DNA from: Aerococcaceae bacterium DSM 111021
GTDB taxonomy: Bacteria; Bacillota; Bacilli; Lactobacillales; Aerococcaceae
Direction of reading: 5' to 3'
Assembly (NCBI GenBank): GCA_020112395.1
Contig: JACCEK010000001.1
Span: forward strand, 310,001-374,000
DNA length: 64,000 nucleotides
Below the pieces are notes generated by a model. That model did no database searches. It was not told where the DNA came from and saw nothing but the letters and a program-made list of their open reading frames with translations. The translations under genes were made by a program, and so were the position numbers. Positions within the stretch are counted from its first letter, which is position 1. Each line of letters starts with the position of its first letter. Of the stretch, positions 20,548 through 31,498 are shown piece by piece.

Positions 20548-20588
20548 CAGCGTAAAGCAAATAATATAGCTTTGTGCTGTTTTTTTTG
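20548..20588 (+). terminator. Terminator-like hairpin upstream of the DUF2798 gene
   Basis: CAGCGTAAAGC pairs with GCTTTGTGCTG apart from two bases, and eight T follow. It lies 30 bases before the start of the DUF2798 gene and after a TATAAT (20539-20544), so it may act as a leader attenuator. It may instead end an unseen short transcript. Confidence 0.55.
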
Positions 20589-20617
20589 TGTCCAAAGTTA
20601 TAAAGGAGATATAATTT

Positions 20618-21119
20618 ATGGAGTTTCATATGAAATTACCGAGAAATGGAAAAGAATTTCTGGTGTTTTTGATAATACTATCTGTACTATCAGTTAATAT
20701 TATCGCACCATTTATCACAATGTTAGAGATGGGGTTTAGTTTAAAAAATTGGCAAAATACATTCCAAGTAATGCCTTATATTTGGATAGTCGTAGTTATC
20801 TTAGTTCTTTTAACTCATAATCCAGCAACAAAAATATCAAATAAACTAATAAAAAATAGATGATAGTTTTAATGCACATGTGATTGTAAGTTATTTAGTC
20901 AATGCGTTTATAATGTCTATTGTGCTTACAATTGTTGCGACTTGGATTGGTATGGGGAAAATAACTACAATACTATTCCAAACCTTCCCTAATAACTGGC
21001 CAAGAAATTTTGCAATCGCATTTTTTGTCGAAGCAATCATTGCTCAGCCGATTGCTCGTTTTATTATACTGAAGATGCACCGACATATAGATGCAAAAGA
21101 TACTAAAGCGTTTTTCTAA
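20618..21119 (+). pseudogene. DUF2798 membrane protein, split by a one-base frameshift
   Basis: Two adjacent reading frames encode the two halves of one small membrane protein. The first (20618-20863, 81 aa) and second (20880-21119, 79 aa) each hold two hydrophobic segments, the two-repeat layout of DUF2798. The second half has no good ribosome binding site before its GTG. Losing one A from the A6 run at 20851-20856 joins the frames into an unbroken product of about 166 residues, with junction KLIKIDDSFNAHVIVSY. The first ATG follows AAAGGAG. It may be a true inactivation, a phase-variable tract or a sequencing error. The function of the family is unknown. Confidence 0.78.
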
Positions 21120-21158
21120 TTAACTTCTTTGAATCTGGTTTAATCAAATAAATTTCGG

Positions 21159-21196
21159 TATATAAAAAGCATCCACGAGTGGATGCTTTTTATATA
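21159..21196. terminator. Shared terminator between the DUF2798 gene and lepA
   Basis: An almost perfect palindrome (arm AAAAAGCATCCAC) with T runs on both strands. It lies between two convergent genes and ends both. Confidence 0.9.
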
Positions 21197-21200
21197 CACG

Positions 21201-23024
21201 TTAATCTTCGTCCATAGACAATACAGCCATGAATGCTTCCTGCGGAATTTCTACACTTCCGACTGACTTCATTCTTTTCTTACCTTCTTTTTGTTTTTCA
21301 AGAAGTTTTTTACGGCGAGAAACATCCCCACCGTATAACTTAGCTGTAACATCTTTACGATATGCTTTAATCGTTGTACGAGCTATAACCTTATTACCGA
21401 TAGTTGCTTGTACAGGAATTTCAAACATTTGACGTGGAATGATTCCCTTAAGTTTACTTGCTAATTCTTTCCCTCGGTTAAAGGCAAAATCACGGTGAAC
21501 AATTGTACTAAACGCATCAATCACTTCACCATTAAGTAAAATATCCAATTTAACTAAATTAGATTCTTTATATCCGATAACTTCATATTCTAAGGAAGCA
21601 TACCCTTTTGTATTTGATTTTAATTTATCAAAAAAGTCAAAAATTATTTCGGCCATTGGCATCTCATATACTACGTTCACTCGATATTCATCTAAGTAAT
21701 CCATAGTCATAAAGTTACCACGTTTTCGCTCACATAAGTCCATGACGGCACCAACATATTCATTTGGTACCATGATTGTTGCTTTAACATATGGCTCAAA
21801 AATCTTGTCAACTTCAGTATTATCAGGCATCATCGATGGATTATCCACGATTAACTTAGAGCCGTCTGTCTTAATCACTTCATAAATAACTGAAGGTGCA
21901 GTCATTATCAAATCTAAGTTAAATTCACGCTCTAAACGTTCTTGGATAACATCCATGTGTAATAGACCTAAGAACCCTGTACGGTAACCAAATCCTAGAG
22001 CTTGTGATGTCTCTGGCTCAAATTGAAGAGCTGCATCATTTAATTGTAATCTCTCCAAAGATTCTCTTAAATCATTGTAATCACTTGAATCCACTGGATA
22101 TACACCTGCATAAACCATAGGATTTAACTTACGGTACCCCGCTAAAGCAGCATCGGTAGATCTATCTGCCAGAGTGATTGTGTCACCTACACGCGTATCC
22201 TGAATGGTTTTAATATTAGCAGTTACGTATCCTACGTCTCCTGCCATTAAGAAATCACGCTTAATTGGAGATGGCGAGAAAATACCAACCTCAACTACTT
22301 CGAATTCTTTATTGTTACTCATCAACATCATTCGATCGCCCGCACGCAATACTCCATCCACCACTCGAATACTTAAGACAACCCCACGGTAGCTATCATA
22401 TGCTGAGTCAAAAATTAAAGCTTTAAGTGGTGCTTCAACATCACCTTGTGGTTCTGGAACTTTTTCAACAATTTGCTCTAATATGTCTTCAATTCCGATA
22501 CCTGATTTTGCACTTGCATGAACAGCTTCTGACGCATCAATGCCTATGATATCTTCTATCTCAAATTGAACACGTTCAGGATCTGCTGCTGGTAAATCAA
22601 TTTTGTTAATAACCGGTAAAATTTCTAAATCATTATCTAAAGCTAAATAGACGTTTGCTAATGTCTGAGCTTCAATACCCTGCGCAGCATCAACTACTAA
22701 TAAAGCACCTTCACATGCCGCTAGAGAACGTGAAACTTCATATGTGAAGTCGACGTGTCCAGGCGTGTCAATTAAATGAAAAATATAATCTTCTCCATCT
22801 TTAGCTTTATATGTTAATTCAATCGCATTAAGTTTAATAGTAATTCCACGTTCACGCTCAAGATCCATTGAATCAAGTAACTGAGCCTGCATATCACGGT
22901 CAGCTACAGAATGTGTCTGTTGTAAAATTCTATCAGCTAAAGTTGATTTACCGTGGTCAATATGTGCAATAATCGAGAAGTTTCTTATTCTTTTTTGTCT
23001 TTCTCGCATTTCATTTATATTCAT
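21201..23024 (-). CDS. lepA: Elongation factor 4 (LepA)
   Basis: A ribosome-associated GTPase linked to initiation and to translocation under stress. G motifs: AHIDHGKS (20-27), DTPGHVDF and NKIDLP. They are followed by domains II, III and V and the LepA-specific C-terminal domain with GVGxVxIPQEAF-like ending [13 protein letters not shown]. Start at 23024 (607 aa) is chosen; an ATG 17 codons upstream would give an unusual N terminus, while the sequence after 23024 matches the usual [20 protein letters not shown] beginning. It is monocistronic. Confidence 0.95.
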   Translation of the reverse strand: MNINEMRERQKRIRNFSIIAHIDHGKSTLADRILQQTHSVADRDMQAQLLDSMDLERERGITIKLNAIELTYKAKDGEDYIFHLIDTPGHVDFTYEVSRSLAACEGALLVVDAAQGIEAQTLANVYLALDNDLEILPVINKIDLPAADPERVQFEIEDIIGIDASEAVHASAKSGIGIEDILEQIVEKVPEPQGDVEAPLKALIFDSAYDSYRGVVLSIRVVDGVLRAGDRMMLMSNNKEFEVVEVGIFSPSPIKRDFLMAGDVGYVTANIKTIQDTRVGDTITLADRSTDAALAGYRKLNPMVYAGVYPVDSSDYNDLRESLERLQLNDAALQFEPETSQALGFGYRTGFLGLLHMDVIQERLEREFNLDLIMTAPSVIYEVIKTDGSKLIVDNPSMMPDNTEVDKIFEPYVKATIMVPNEYVGAVMDLCERKRGNFMTMDYLDEYRVNVVYEMPMAEIIFDFFDKLKSNTKGYASLEYEVIGYKESNLVKLDILLNGEVIDAFSTIVHRDFAFNRGKELASKLKGIIPRQMFEIPVQATIGNKVIARTTIKAYRKDVTAKLYGGDVSRRKKLLEKQKEGKKRMKSVGSVEIPQEAFMAVLSMDED

Positions 23025-23075
23025 AAAACCTTCACTTCCTTTATAGCCAGATGGCTTACCTACAAAAATTCTCAC

Positions 23076-23533
23076 ACTTAATCATACCAAATATTATAGC
23101 ATATTAATAGGGTTCTTAATGCTTTTTTATTAAATTATCTATTCATCAATATACAAGTCTAAATTTAACTTAGTGTAAAAACGAGAGTTTTCCATAAACT
23201 TCTGTGTCAGTGGAACATATTCATTGTAACCATGAAATCATCTTCAGCTTTAAATATAATACTAATGAATTTATATTTAGGAACTTTCGACTCACCAACC
23301 TATTGAATCTGGAACTCACTGTTCATTCGCACAGCTTCTAGTGTGTTAGTTCCTCCTTTTCATGACACACTAACCTGCTCCGCAAACTCTCCAGTATGCT
23401 TAGATAAATAAATTAATCCATAGGCGAAATCTGTTGTAATTAGCTAAAAGCGTTCTACTATGGTCCTGAGCTGTTCTCATTGGAATAAGCGTAAAATTAT
23501 GGTCATTTTTACACAACGGCAACATCTTTATCT
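23076..23533. other. Long intergenic region, possible unidentified gene remnant
   Basis: No intact gene is present. On the minus strand, frame-broken stretches look coding-like, for example LIPMRTAQDHSRTLLANYN around 23440-23500 and a KYKFISIIFKAEDDFM segment around 23240-23280. Stops interrupt them and I cannot name a family. An inverted repeat TAGTGTGT/ACACACTA spans 23339-23372. The stretch resembles a decayed gene between dnaJ and lepA more than a promoter region. Confidence 0.35.
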
Positions 23534-23570
23534 AAAAAAGCTACCCATTGACTTAACAATGGGTAGCTTT
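23534..23570 (-). terminator. Terminator of dnaJ
   Basis: Minus strand: AAAGCTACCCATTG and CAATGGGTAGCTTT arms with a short loop and six T, starting six bases after the dnaJ stop. Confidence 0.9.
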
Positions 23571-23575
23571 AAATA

Positions 23576-24724
23576 TTATTTATCGAACATATCTCTCATC
23601 TTATCAAAAAATCCACCTTCATTATTCGCACGAACAGTTTGGCCTGATTCATCAGCTAAATCTTGGAATAATTCACGTTCCTTATCTGACAATTTCTTCG
23701 GTGTAACAACTTTAATTTTCACATGTTGATCCCCAGTGAAATTACCTCTTAAACTTGGGGCACCTTTACCTTTGAGACGGAAACTCGTACCTGTTTGAGT
23801 ACCACCTGGTACCTTCAACTTCACTTTACCATGAACTGTAGGCACAGTTATTTCATCACCTAAAGCTGCTTGGACAAATGTAATAGGTAGTTCATAATAT
23901 ATTTCCGTACCATCACGTTCAAACTCTTCACTTGGCTGTACTCTAAAGACAACATATAAGTCTCCATAAGGTCCACCGTTTTGACCAGCTTCACCTTGTC
24001 CAGTTAAACGAATTTGTTGATCATTTTCAACACCAGCTGGAACAGTTACTTTAACAGAATGTTCTTTGTTTTCAATCCCAGCACCATGACACGTTTCACA
24101 TTTTTCTTTGATTTCTTGTCCAGTTCCAGAACACACATCACATGCGCGTTGTGTCATTACACGACCGAAAGGTGTGTTTTGCTCTACTTGAACTGCACCA
24201 GAACCATGACACTTAGAACAAGTTACTGGGCTTGTTCCGGGTTTTGCTCCTGAACCATGACAAGTATGACATTCTTCATTACGATTGTACTTTACAGTCG
24301 CGTCTTTTCCAAAGATAGCTTCTTCAAAAGTTAAAGTCACACGATATTGTAAATCACTTCCACGTCTCGGTGCATTAGGGCTCTGACGAGATGCACCTGA
24401 ACCTCCAAAGAATTGTTCAAAAATATCTTCGAAACCAAATCCAGCACCGCCGTAGCTTCCGCCACCAAATCCACCACCGAATCCGCCGCCAAAGTTTGGA
24501 TCATTTGCAGCATGTCCATACTGATCATAAGCAGCTCGCTTTTGTGAATCACTAAGTACTTCATATGCTTCAGACACTTCTTTAAACTTATCTTCAGCAC
24601 CTTCATCTTTATTGATATCTGGATGATATTTTTTTGATAATTTACGATATGCTTTCTTAATCTCTGCATCTGCTGCATCACGAGACAAGCCTAGCACTTC
24701 ATAATAATCACGTTTCTCTGCCAT
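23576..24724 (-). CDS. dnaJ: Chaperone DnaJ (Hsp40)
   Basis: Co-chaperone that delivers clients to DnaK and stimulates its ATPase. Domains in order: J domain with HPD (about 36-38 in KYHPDINKD), Gly/Phe region ([12 protein letters not shown], about 79-110), zinc domain with four CxxCxGxG repeats (about 150-220; one reads CDVCSGTG) and the two C-terminal client-binding domains. The length of 382 residues is that of full-length type I DnaJ. AAGGAGG precedes the ATG. It follows dnaK in the hrcA cluster, but a terminator stands between them. Confidence 0.96.
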   Translation of the reverse strand: MAEKRDYYEVLGLSRDAADAEIKKAYRKLSKKYHPDINKDEGAEDKFKEVSEAYEVLSDSQKRAAYDQYGHAANDPNFGGGFGGGFGGGSYGGAGFGFEDIFEQFFGGSGASRQSPNAPRRGSDLQYRVTLTFEEAIFGKDATVKYNRNEECHTCHGSGAKPGTSPVTCSKCHGSGAVQVEQNTPFGRVMTQRACDVCSGTGQEIKEKCETCHGAGIENKEHSVKVTVPAGVENDQQIRLTGQGEAGQNGGPYGDLYVVFRVQPSEEFERDGTEIYYELPITFVQAALGDEITVPTVHGKVKLKVPGGTQTGTSFRLKGKGAPSLRGNFTGDQHVKIKVVTPKKLSDKERELFQDLADESGQTVRANNEGGFFDKMRDMFDK

Positions 24725-24807
24725 AATCTACCTCCTTCTTTAAATGATGACAATCAATATTAACTCAACTCATCTAATAGAAATCAAACGAGCGATATGT
24801 CAGATTA

Positions 24808-24840
24808 TATAAAAAGCCAAGGGAATTGATGCCCTCGGCT
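24808..24840 (-). terminator. Terminator between dnaK and dnaJ
   Basis: Minus strand: AGCCGAGGG and CCCTTGGCT arms (one G-U pair) with an eight-base loop, then TTTTTATAT. It should reduce dnaJ expression relative to dnaK. Confidence 0.78.
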
Positions 24841-24876
24841 ATAGATTAACATCTTAATGTAGTCATTCTATACAAA

Positions 24877-26718
<1,842 letters not shown>

Positions 26719-26725
26719 TTAATTG

Positions 26726-27298
26726 TTATTCTGATACGATAACCATTGCCGGTCTAATGACGCGGTTATCAATTCGATATCCTTTTTGTAAAACTTGTAT
26801 AACAGTATTACTATCTTGTCCATCTCCAGCAGGCATTACACTTACAGCTTGGTGGAAGTTTGGATCAAATTCTTCATTTAATGGGTCGATTGTATCAATT
26901 TTTTCTTTTTCAAATGCATTTTTAAATTGGTTATGAACCATCTCTACACCTTTTTTAAGTGCTTCACCATCTTCAGATGGTGTTTCAGTTTGTAGAGCGC
27001 GTTCTAAGTTATCAATGACATCTAAGAGTGACGTCGCTAAATTTTGTGATCTGAACTTAGCTGCATCTGATCTCTCTCGCGTATTAATTCGTCGCATATT
27101 AGCCATCTCTGCTTGCAGACGTAATACTTTGTCTTCTAATTCTTCTTTTTCTTGTTGTAATAATTCTAATTCTGATACCTCGCCTGTTTCTTGTTCTGAA
27201 ACCTCGGGCGAATCAGTCGTTGTCTCTTCTGATGGAACTGCTTCTAAGTTCTCTGTAGTTTCATCAACAACTTCGTTATTATTTTCTTGTTCTGTCAA
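26726..27298 (-). CDS. grpE: Nucleotide exchange factor GrpE
   Basis: Releases ADP from DnaK. The N-terminal 45 residues are a Glu/Thr-rich disordered lead. A long coiled coil follows (LELLQQEKEELEDKVLRLQAEMANMRRR-like, about 45-80), and the beta domain ends with VIQVLQKGYRIDNRVIRPAMV, the family signature. The length is 190 residues. It lies between hrcA (22 bases) and dnaK (22 bases), the standard order in Firmicutes. Confidence 0.96.
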   Translation of the reverse strand: MTEQENNNEVVDETTENLEAVPSEETTTDSPEVSEQETGEVSELELLQQEKEELEDKVLRLQAEMANMRRINTRERSDAAKFRSQNLATSLLDVIDNLERALQTETPSEDGEALKKGVEMVHNQFKNAFEKEKIDTIDPLNEEFDPNFHQAVSVMPAGDGQDSNTVIQVLQKGYRIDNRVIRPAMVIVSE

Positions 27299-27320
27299 TT
27301 GACACCCTCCTTCATTAATC

Positions 27321-28337
27321 TTATTGAATCGATAATTTACTTATCATCATTTCTAATAAAGCTATTACTCTTTCATAGGACATTGTCGTAGGACCAAGTA
27401 ATCCTAATATAATCTTTTGATTTTGATTAACGAAGGAGCCTGTCAGAAGATTTATGTTCGCAACACTATCAGCTAAAAACTCATAGCCGAACTTAATATT
27501 AATACCTTCATCTTGATCTTCAAGCAATTGATACATTTCTCTTGAACCATCTATTAAATCGAATAAATGCTTAAGTGCATCTCTGCTTGTCTGTCCATCT
27601 ATTAAATCAAATATATTACTTTTTCCACTTATGTAATAGCGGTGTCCTTTTATGTGGTGCATAGATTTTTCAATCAATGGAGAGAAATCCAATTGATACC
27701 CTGTCAAACGTTGTGTTAGTAAAGGTATCCCTAACTTCATCCTTTGATAAGCATCTTCAAGTACAACTCCTTTAAGTTCGTCATTAATCATATTTACTAA
27801 CTTTGAAATATCATCTTTTGATAATGATACTTTTAGATCAATTTGCTCACTTTCGATGTTCCCTTTATCAGTCATAACAATTGATATATATCGAGTGCGA
27901 TCAATTGGCACTAACTTAAACTCATCAAAGTAATGAGACTCTTTGTCTTGTCCAAGAACCACTGCTGTAAATCCAGTCAATGAAACTAAAATATCTGCAC
28001 AAAGTTGTGTCAGTTGTAATGGACTGTAATGTCTCGCTTGGGTTAACTCCTCAAAATTAGCATCATCATCAAGTAATGGTAATTGCTTATCTTCTTGACG
28101 AATAATACCTTCGATATAATAACGATAACCATCTTTTGATGGAATACGTCCACTAGAAGTATGAGCTTTCATTAGAAAACCAAGTTGTTCTAGAACGACC
28201 ATATCATTACGTATTGTTGCAGGACTAACATCCAAGTAACTCTCTCTAAGTAAAGTTTTAGATCCAATAGGCTCTTCAAACTGTCCATAAAGTTGTATAA
28301 TTAAATTCAGAACTTCCTGTTGCCTTGATGTCAACAT
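27321..28337 (-). CDS. hrcA: Heat-inducible repressor HrcA
   Basis: Represses hrcA-grpE-dnaK-dnaJ and often groESL by binding CIRCE. The N-terminal winged helix is visible as LTSRQQEVLNLIIQLY, PIGSKTL and SPATIRNDM, followed by GRIPSKDGYRYYI. The GAF-like core and a C-terminal NQKIILGLLGPTTMSYERVI segment complete it. The length of 338 residues is normal. Its own promoter and two CIRCE copies lie just upstream, so it is autoregulated. The ATG follows GGGGTGAG. Confidence 0.97.
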   Translation of the reverse strand: MLTSRQQEVLNLIIQLYGQFEEPIGSKTLLRESYLDVSPATIRNDMVVLEQLGFLMKAHTSSGRIPSKDGYRYYIEGIIRQEDKQLPLLDDDANFEELTQARHYSPLQLTQLCADILVSLTGFTAVVLGQDKESHYFDEFKLVPIDRTRYISIVMTDKGNIESEQIDLKVSLSKDDISKLVNMINDELKGVVLEDAYQRMKLGIPLLTQRLTGYQLDFSPLIEKSMHHIKGHRYYISGKSNIFDLIDGQTSRDALKHLFDLIDGSREMYQLLEDQDEGINIKFGYEFLADSVANINLLTGSFVNQNQKIILGLLGPTTMSYERVIALLEMMISKLSIQ

Positions 28338-28353
28338 ATTCTCACCCCACTTA

Positions 28354-28380
28354 TTAGCACTTAAGTTATCTGAGTGCTAA
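28354..28380. promoter_or_regulatory. CIRCE operator 1 (HrcA binding site)
   Basis: TTAGCACTT, nine bases, GAGTGCTAA: the CIRCE consensus with a single mismatch in the first arm. It lies between the promoter and the hrcA start, in the 5' untranslated region, the classic position. Confidence 0.93.
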
Positions 28381-28388
28381 CTGTTATT

Positions 28389-28417
28389 ATAATACAACCT
28401 ACCAAGTTGTTTGTCAA
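28389..28417 (-). promoter_or_regulatory. Promoter of hrcA-grpE-dnaK(-dnaJ)
   Basis: Minus strand: TTGACA, 17 bases, TATTAT. It is framed by the two CIRCE copies. Confidence 0.88.
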
Positions 28418-28436
28418 GACTTTTGGCAAAAATAAA

Positions 28437-28471
28437 CAAAAAAAATAGCACTCTTAGTTACAGAGTGCTAA
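28437..28471 (-). promoter_or_regulatory. CIRCE operator 2, also the terminator of yitT
   Basis: Minus strand: TTAGCACTC, nine bases, GAGTGCTAT (28445-28471), i.e. CIRCE with one mismatch at the last base, directly followed by eight T. The first TAG inside it is the stop codon of the upstream yitT-like gene. It therefore reads both as a second HrcA site upstream of the -35 and as a factor-independent terminator. Confidence 0.82.
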
Positions 28472-29352
28472 ATAACTTCACTTTCTTCGATTTCATGCGG
28501 ATTTTCCAAATGAAATGTGAATCCTTCACCTAAAACTTGTTGAATTCCAGTAACAGTCACGAATGCATTTGAATCTATCTCATTGATAATTCGTTGTACT
28601 TTAACTAATTGAATTCGATTAATCACTACATATAGAACATCCTTTTCTACTTTAGAATAATAACCATAGCCTTTCAGCACTGTGATACCACGATCAACTC
28701 TTTTCATAATCTCTTCTGCAATCACATCGTGTTGATTGGATACAATCATCACTGCCTTTTTAGGATTATACCCTTCCATAACAAAGTTTAATAATTTACT
28801 AGTTATATATAGTGAAATCAGTGTCAGTATTCCTTTTTCTAACCCAATAACCAATGTTAAAGGAATAACAATCATGATATCAATGATTAATAAAGCCACT
28901 GAAACTTGCAGTCCCATATACTTATTAATAATTAAAGCAATAATATCAACACCGGCAGTAGTACCATGACCAAGAATAACAATTCCTATTCCCAAACCAA
29001 TTAAAAAACCACTACTTAATGGTGCAAGTAAGGTATTATCTGGTTGGAACCCTGGTAAAACTACAAATTCTAAAAAGAATGACATGGATACAATAGCAAC
29101 TAATGTATAAATGATTGTTTCTTTCTCAAGAAATTTCCATCCAATTAGCATTATAATTGTATTTATAATTAAGTTACTTAGAGCTGGACTAATTCCAAAT
29201 ACATAATAAAATAGTAAGGTTATACCAGTGACCCCACCTTCACCAAGTTGATTGGGTATAACAACTGAATTAATTGCTAGTGAAAAGATGAAAGTTCCTA
29301 GTAAAACGAGAAACAAATTTTTAAAAATATTTTTATACATTTGCATCACCAT
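28468..29352 (-). CDS. YitT family membrane protein (DUF161/DUF2179)
   Basis: A 294-residue protein with about five membrane helices in the first 190 residues and a soluble C-terminal DUF2179 domain (RGITVLKGYGYYSKVEKDVLYVVINRIQLVKV). Family motifs are LGEGGVTGITLLFYY (about 36-50) and GHGTTAGVDIIALI (about 128). The function is unknown. The 20-base overlap with ribF indicates coupling; ATG codons at 29352, 29346 and 29340 are all possible starts, with a weak GGTG before the last. The stop codon lies inside the CIRCE-like terminator. Confidence 0.9.
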   Translation of the reverse strand: MVMQMYKNIFKNLFLVLLGTFIFSLAINSVVIPNQLGEGGVTGITLLFYYVFGISPALSNLIINTIIMLIGWKFLEKETIIYTLVAIVSMSFFLEFVVLPGFQPDNTLLAPLSSGFLIGLGIGIVILGHGTTAGVDIIALIINKYMGLQVSVALLIIDIMIVIPLTLVIGLEKGILTLISLYITSKLLNFVMEGYNPKKAVMIVSNQHDVIAEEIMKRVDRGITVLKGYGYYSKVEKDVLYVVINRIQLVKVQRIINEIDSNAFVTVTGIQQVLGEGFTFHLENPHEIEESEVI

Positions 29353-30292
29353 TTAATTGCTTAAAATAGATCCTAGTATTTTCTTCATCTATTTTTAATT
29401 GATCAATTAGACCATCTATATTATCAAATTTATATTCACCTCTTAAATAATGGTGCCATCTTACTCTTACTTTCTCTCCATAAATCATTTTATTAAAGTC
29501 CAATATATATACTTCACAAGTTAAATCATGATTATCATAAAATGTTATATTATGACCTATTGAAGCACTTCCCAGATGCCAAGTATCACCTATTTTAATC
29601 TCAACGGCATAAACACCGATTCCTGGCAATAATTGAGGGTGAGCTACTTGAATATTAGCAGTAGGATAACCTAATGTTCGACCTACTTTTTCGCCATGGA
29701 TGACTGTACCATATACTTCATAAATATAACCTAAGTCGTTATTTGCTTGAGTTACTTCCCCATTATATATTAATTCTTTAATACGAGTAGTAGATATCTT
29801 CATATGATGTGATGATAGTTCATCAACTTCAATGACATCAAAGCGATCAGATGCATGGATTGGTAGTGTATGCATGTTTGCAATTTCTTTTTTTCCGTAT
29901 GTATAATCATAACCAGCGACTGCTACTTCTGTATTTAAACTCACTAAATATTCCTCAACAAATTCCTGTGGTGTTTGAGTTCCGAACGAGAATGTATAAT
30001 CAACGATATATAATATATCAACATTAAATTGCTCCATTAATTCTGCTTTTCGTTTATTTGTTGTTAAATAATTAAACGAATCTAAATTAAGATCTTCATA
30101 AACTATTCTTGGATGTTGATTAAAAGTCATTAGCGCCAATTTGAGTCCTCTTTTATTTGCTTCTTCTCTTGCTCGTTCTATTACTTTTTGATGACCTAGG
30201 TGAACGCCATCAAAAAACCCTAATGTCATTACGACTGATTCATCAGGGATTTTATCCGGATTATAGGGATGGCTTAAATATATTATCTCCAT
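29333..30292 (-). CDS. ribF: Riboflavin kinase / FAD synthetase
   Basis: Makes FMN and FAD from riboflavin. The N-terminal adenylyltransferase domain has TLGFFDGVHLGHQKVI (about 24-39) and ISTTRIKELIYNGEV (about 166-180). The flavokinase domain follows with GEKVGRTLGYPTANIQ (about 195-210) and a VEIKIGDTWHLGSASIG stretch. The length of 319 residues is normal. AAAGGAG precedes the ATG. It lies 17 bases after truB, the usual truB-ribF pair of Firmicutes. Confidence 0.96.
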   Translation of the reverse strand: MEIIYLSHPYNPDKIPDESVVMTLGFFDGVHLGHQKVIERAREEANKRGLKLALMTFNQHPRIVYEDLNLDSFNYLTTNKRKAELMEQFNVDILYIVDYTFSFGTQTPQEFVEEYLVSLNTEVAVAGYDYTYGKKEIANMHTLPIHASDRFDVIEVDELSSHHMKISTTRIKELIYNGEVTQANNDLGYIYEVYGTVIHGEKVGRTLGYPTANIQVAHPQLLPGIGVYAVEIKIGDTWHLGSASIGHNITFYDNHDLTCEVYILDFNKMIYGEKVRVRWHHYLRGEYKFDNIDGLIDQLKIDEENTRIYFKQLNGDANV

Positions 30293-30309
30293 TTAGAATC
30301 TCCTTTCGT

Positions 30310-31221
30310 TTATACAAACATTTTGTAAGGTTTTATAAATAATTCTTTTTCAGCATGCTGCAGATATAGAGCGATAATTTTATCTTCATAATAAAACGCT
30401 ACTGGATTTTTAAAATCTAGATTGAAGTCTGCCTTTAATAATACTTGCCCATTTTTTACTTTTGCAAATTGTTCACGGTCTAATTCAATTTTTGGTAAGT
30501 GTGCTAGGGACGATTCTATCGATGCTACTTTTTCTTCGATTTCATTATTATCCATCATTCCTTGAATCTCCTCAAGAGAATAGCTTTGAGAAGAATTAAA
30601 TCCACTAGTCTGTAGCCTTGTTAACTCAGACATATGAGCAGGATAATTCAATTTCTTACCCAAATCCACTGCTAATGTTCTAACATAAGTCCCTTTTCCG
30701 CAATGCACATTAAATTTCCACGATTGAGCGCCTTTTTCATGATCATAATCGGGCTCACCATCTCGCTCAAATGAATTAATGACAGCTGTTCTGATTGGTC
30801 GTTCAACCTCTAAGCCTTGCCTAGCATATTCATACAATTTCATACCGTTAACCTTAACTGCTGAATACATTGGTGGAATTTGTTCAATAATACCTTCCAT
30901 TGAAGACATTGCTGCATCGATATCTTTAATAGAAACTGGTTGAAGGACTGGCTTTTGTTCAACAACCGCACCATGCGCATCTTCAGTTTCTGTTGACGTA
31001 CCAAGTGTAATTTCGCCATAATAAACTTTAGGTGAATCCATCAATAACTCAACTAATCTAGTGGCCTTGCCTAAACAGACTACAAGCACACCTTCTACTT
31101 CAGGATCTAGCGTACCAGTGTGCCCAATTTTTTTCATCTTTAAAATTTTTCGCAATTTAAAAACAACATCATGACTTGTCATGCCTTTTGGTTTCCAAAC
31201 AGCTAAAATACCATTTATCAT
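30310..31221 (-). CDS. truB: tRNA pseudouridine-55 synthase TruB
   Basis: Forms pseudouridine 55 in the T loop of tRNAs. The catalytic aspartate is in GHTGTLDPEVEGVLVV (Asp about 38). Other family features are KPKGMTSHDVV at the N terminus, MYSAVKVNGMKLYEYARQG (about 118) and GTYVRTLAVDLG (about 175). A C-terminal PUA-like segment ends the 303-residue protein. AAGGAGC precedes the ATG and a TATAAT lies at 31256-31261. In most Firmicutes it directly follows rbfA; here an opposite-strand gene intervenes. Confidence 0.96.
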   Translation of the reverse strand: MINGILAVWKPKGMTSHDVVFKLRKILKMKKIGHTGTLDPEVEGVLVVCLGKATRLVELLMDSPKVYYGEITLGTSTETEDAHGAVVEQKPVLQPVSIKDIDAAMSSMEGIIEQIPPMYSAVKVNGMKLYEYARQGLEVERPIRTAVINSFERDGEPDYDHEKGAQSWKFNVHCGKGTYVRTLAVDLGKKLNYPAHMSELTRLQTSGFNSSQSYSLEEIQGMMDNNEIEEKVASIESSLAHLPKIELDREQFAKVKNGQVLLKADFNLDFKNPVAFYYEDKIIALYLQHAEKELFIKPYKMFV

Positions 31222-31380
31222 AATTAGCTCCTTAATTTATACTTTTCGACACTTGATTATAACAAACTTCACAAGTCTCTGCTATTCTATATTATCAGAT
31301 ACATAATTAACCAAACAACTACTCTTATTATTTATTAATTTTATTTTTTTCACACCGCATGTGATATACTAATTCTCAGA

Positions 31381-31498
31381 TAAAAAGGACGTCTAATGTA
31401 ATAGTAATTCTAGGTTCAAGGCCGGACTTGGTATACTTTAATGACATTTACACAAAGTTTGTCCTTAATCGAGTCATACTACTAAAGAGGAGTTCTTC
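31381..31498 (+). promoter_or_regulatory. Possible structured leader of the hydrolase gene
   Basis: AAGGAC (31385-31390) can pair with GTCCTT (31461-31466), enclosing a small CAAG/CTTG hairpin and a UGUAA/UUACA helix. This would form a closed domain about 80 bases long ending 33 bases before the start codon. No known riboswitch was recognised; the fold is a by-eye suggestion. Confidence 0.25.

Noticed and set aside
23460-23729. 89-codon plus-strand frame overlapping the end of dnaJ
   Set aside because: It runs through the dnaJ terminator into antisense of dnaJ and has no ribosome binding site.
24337-24681. 114-codon minus-strand frame inside dnaJ
   Set aside because: Alternative frame of the conserved dnaJ sequence, methionine- and glutamine-rich by shift; no start site.
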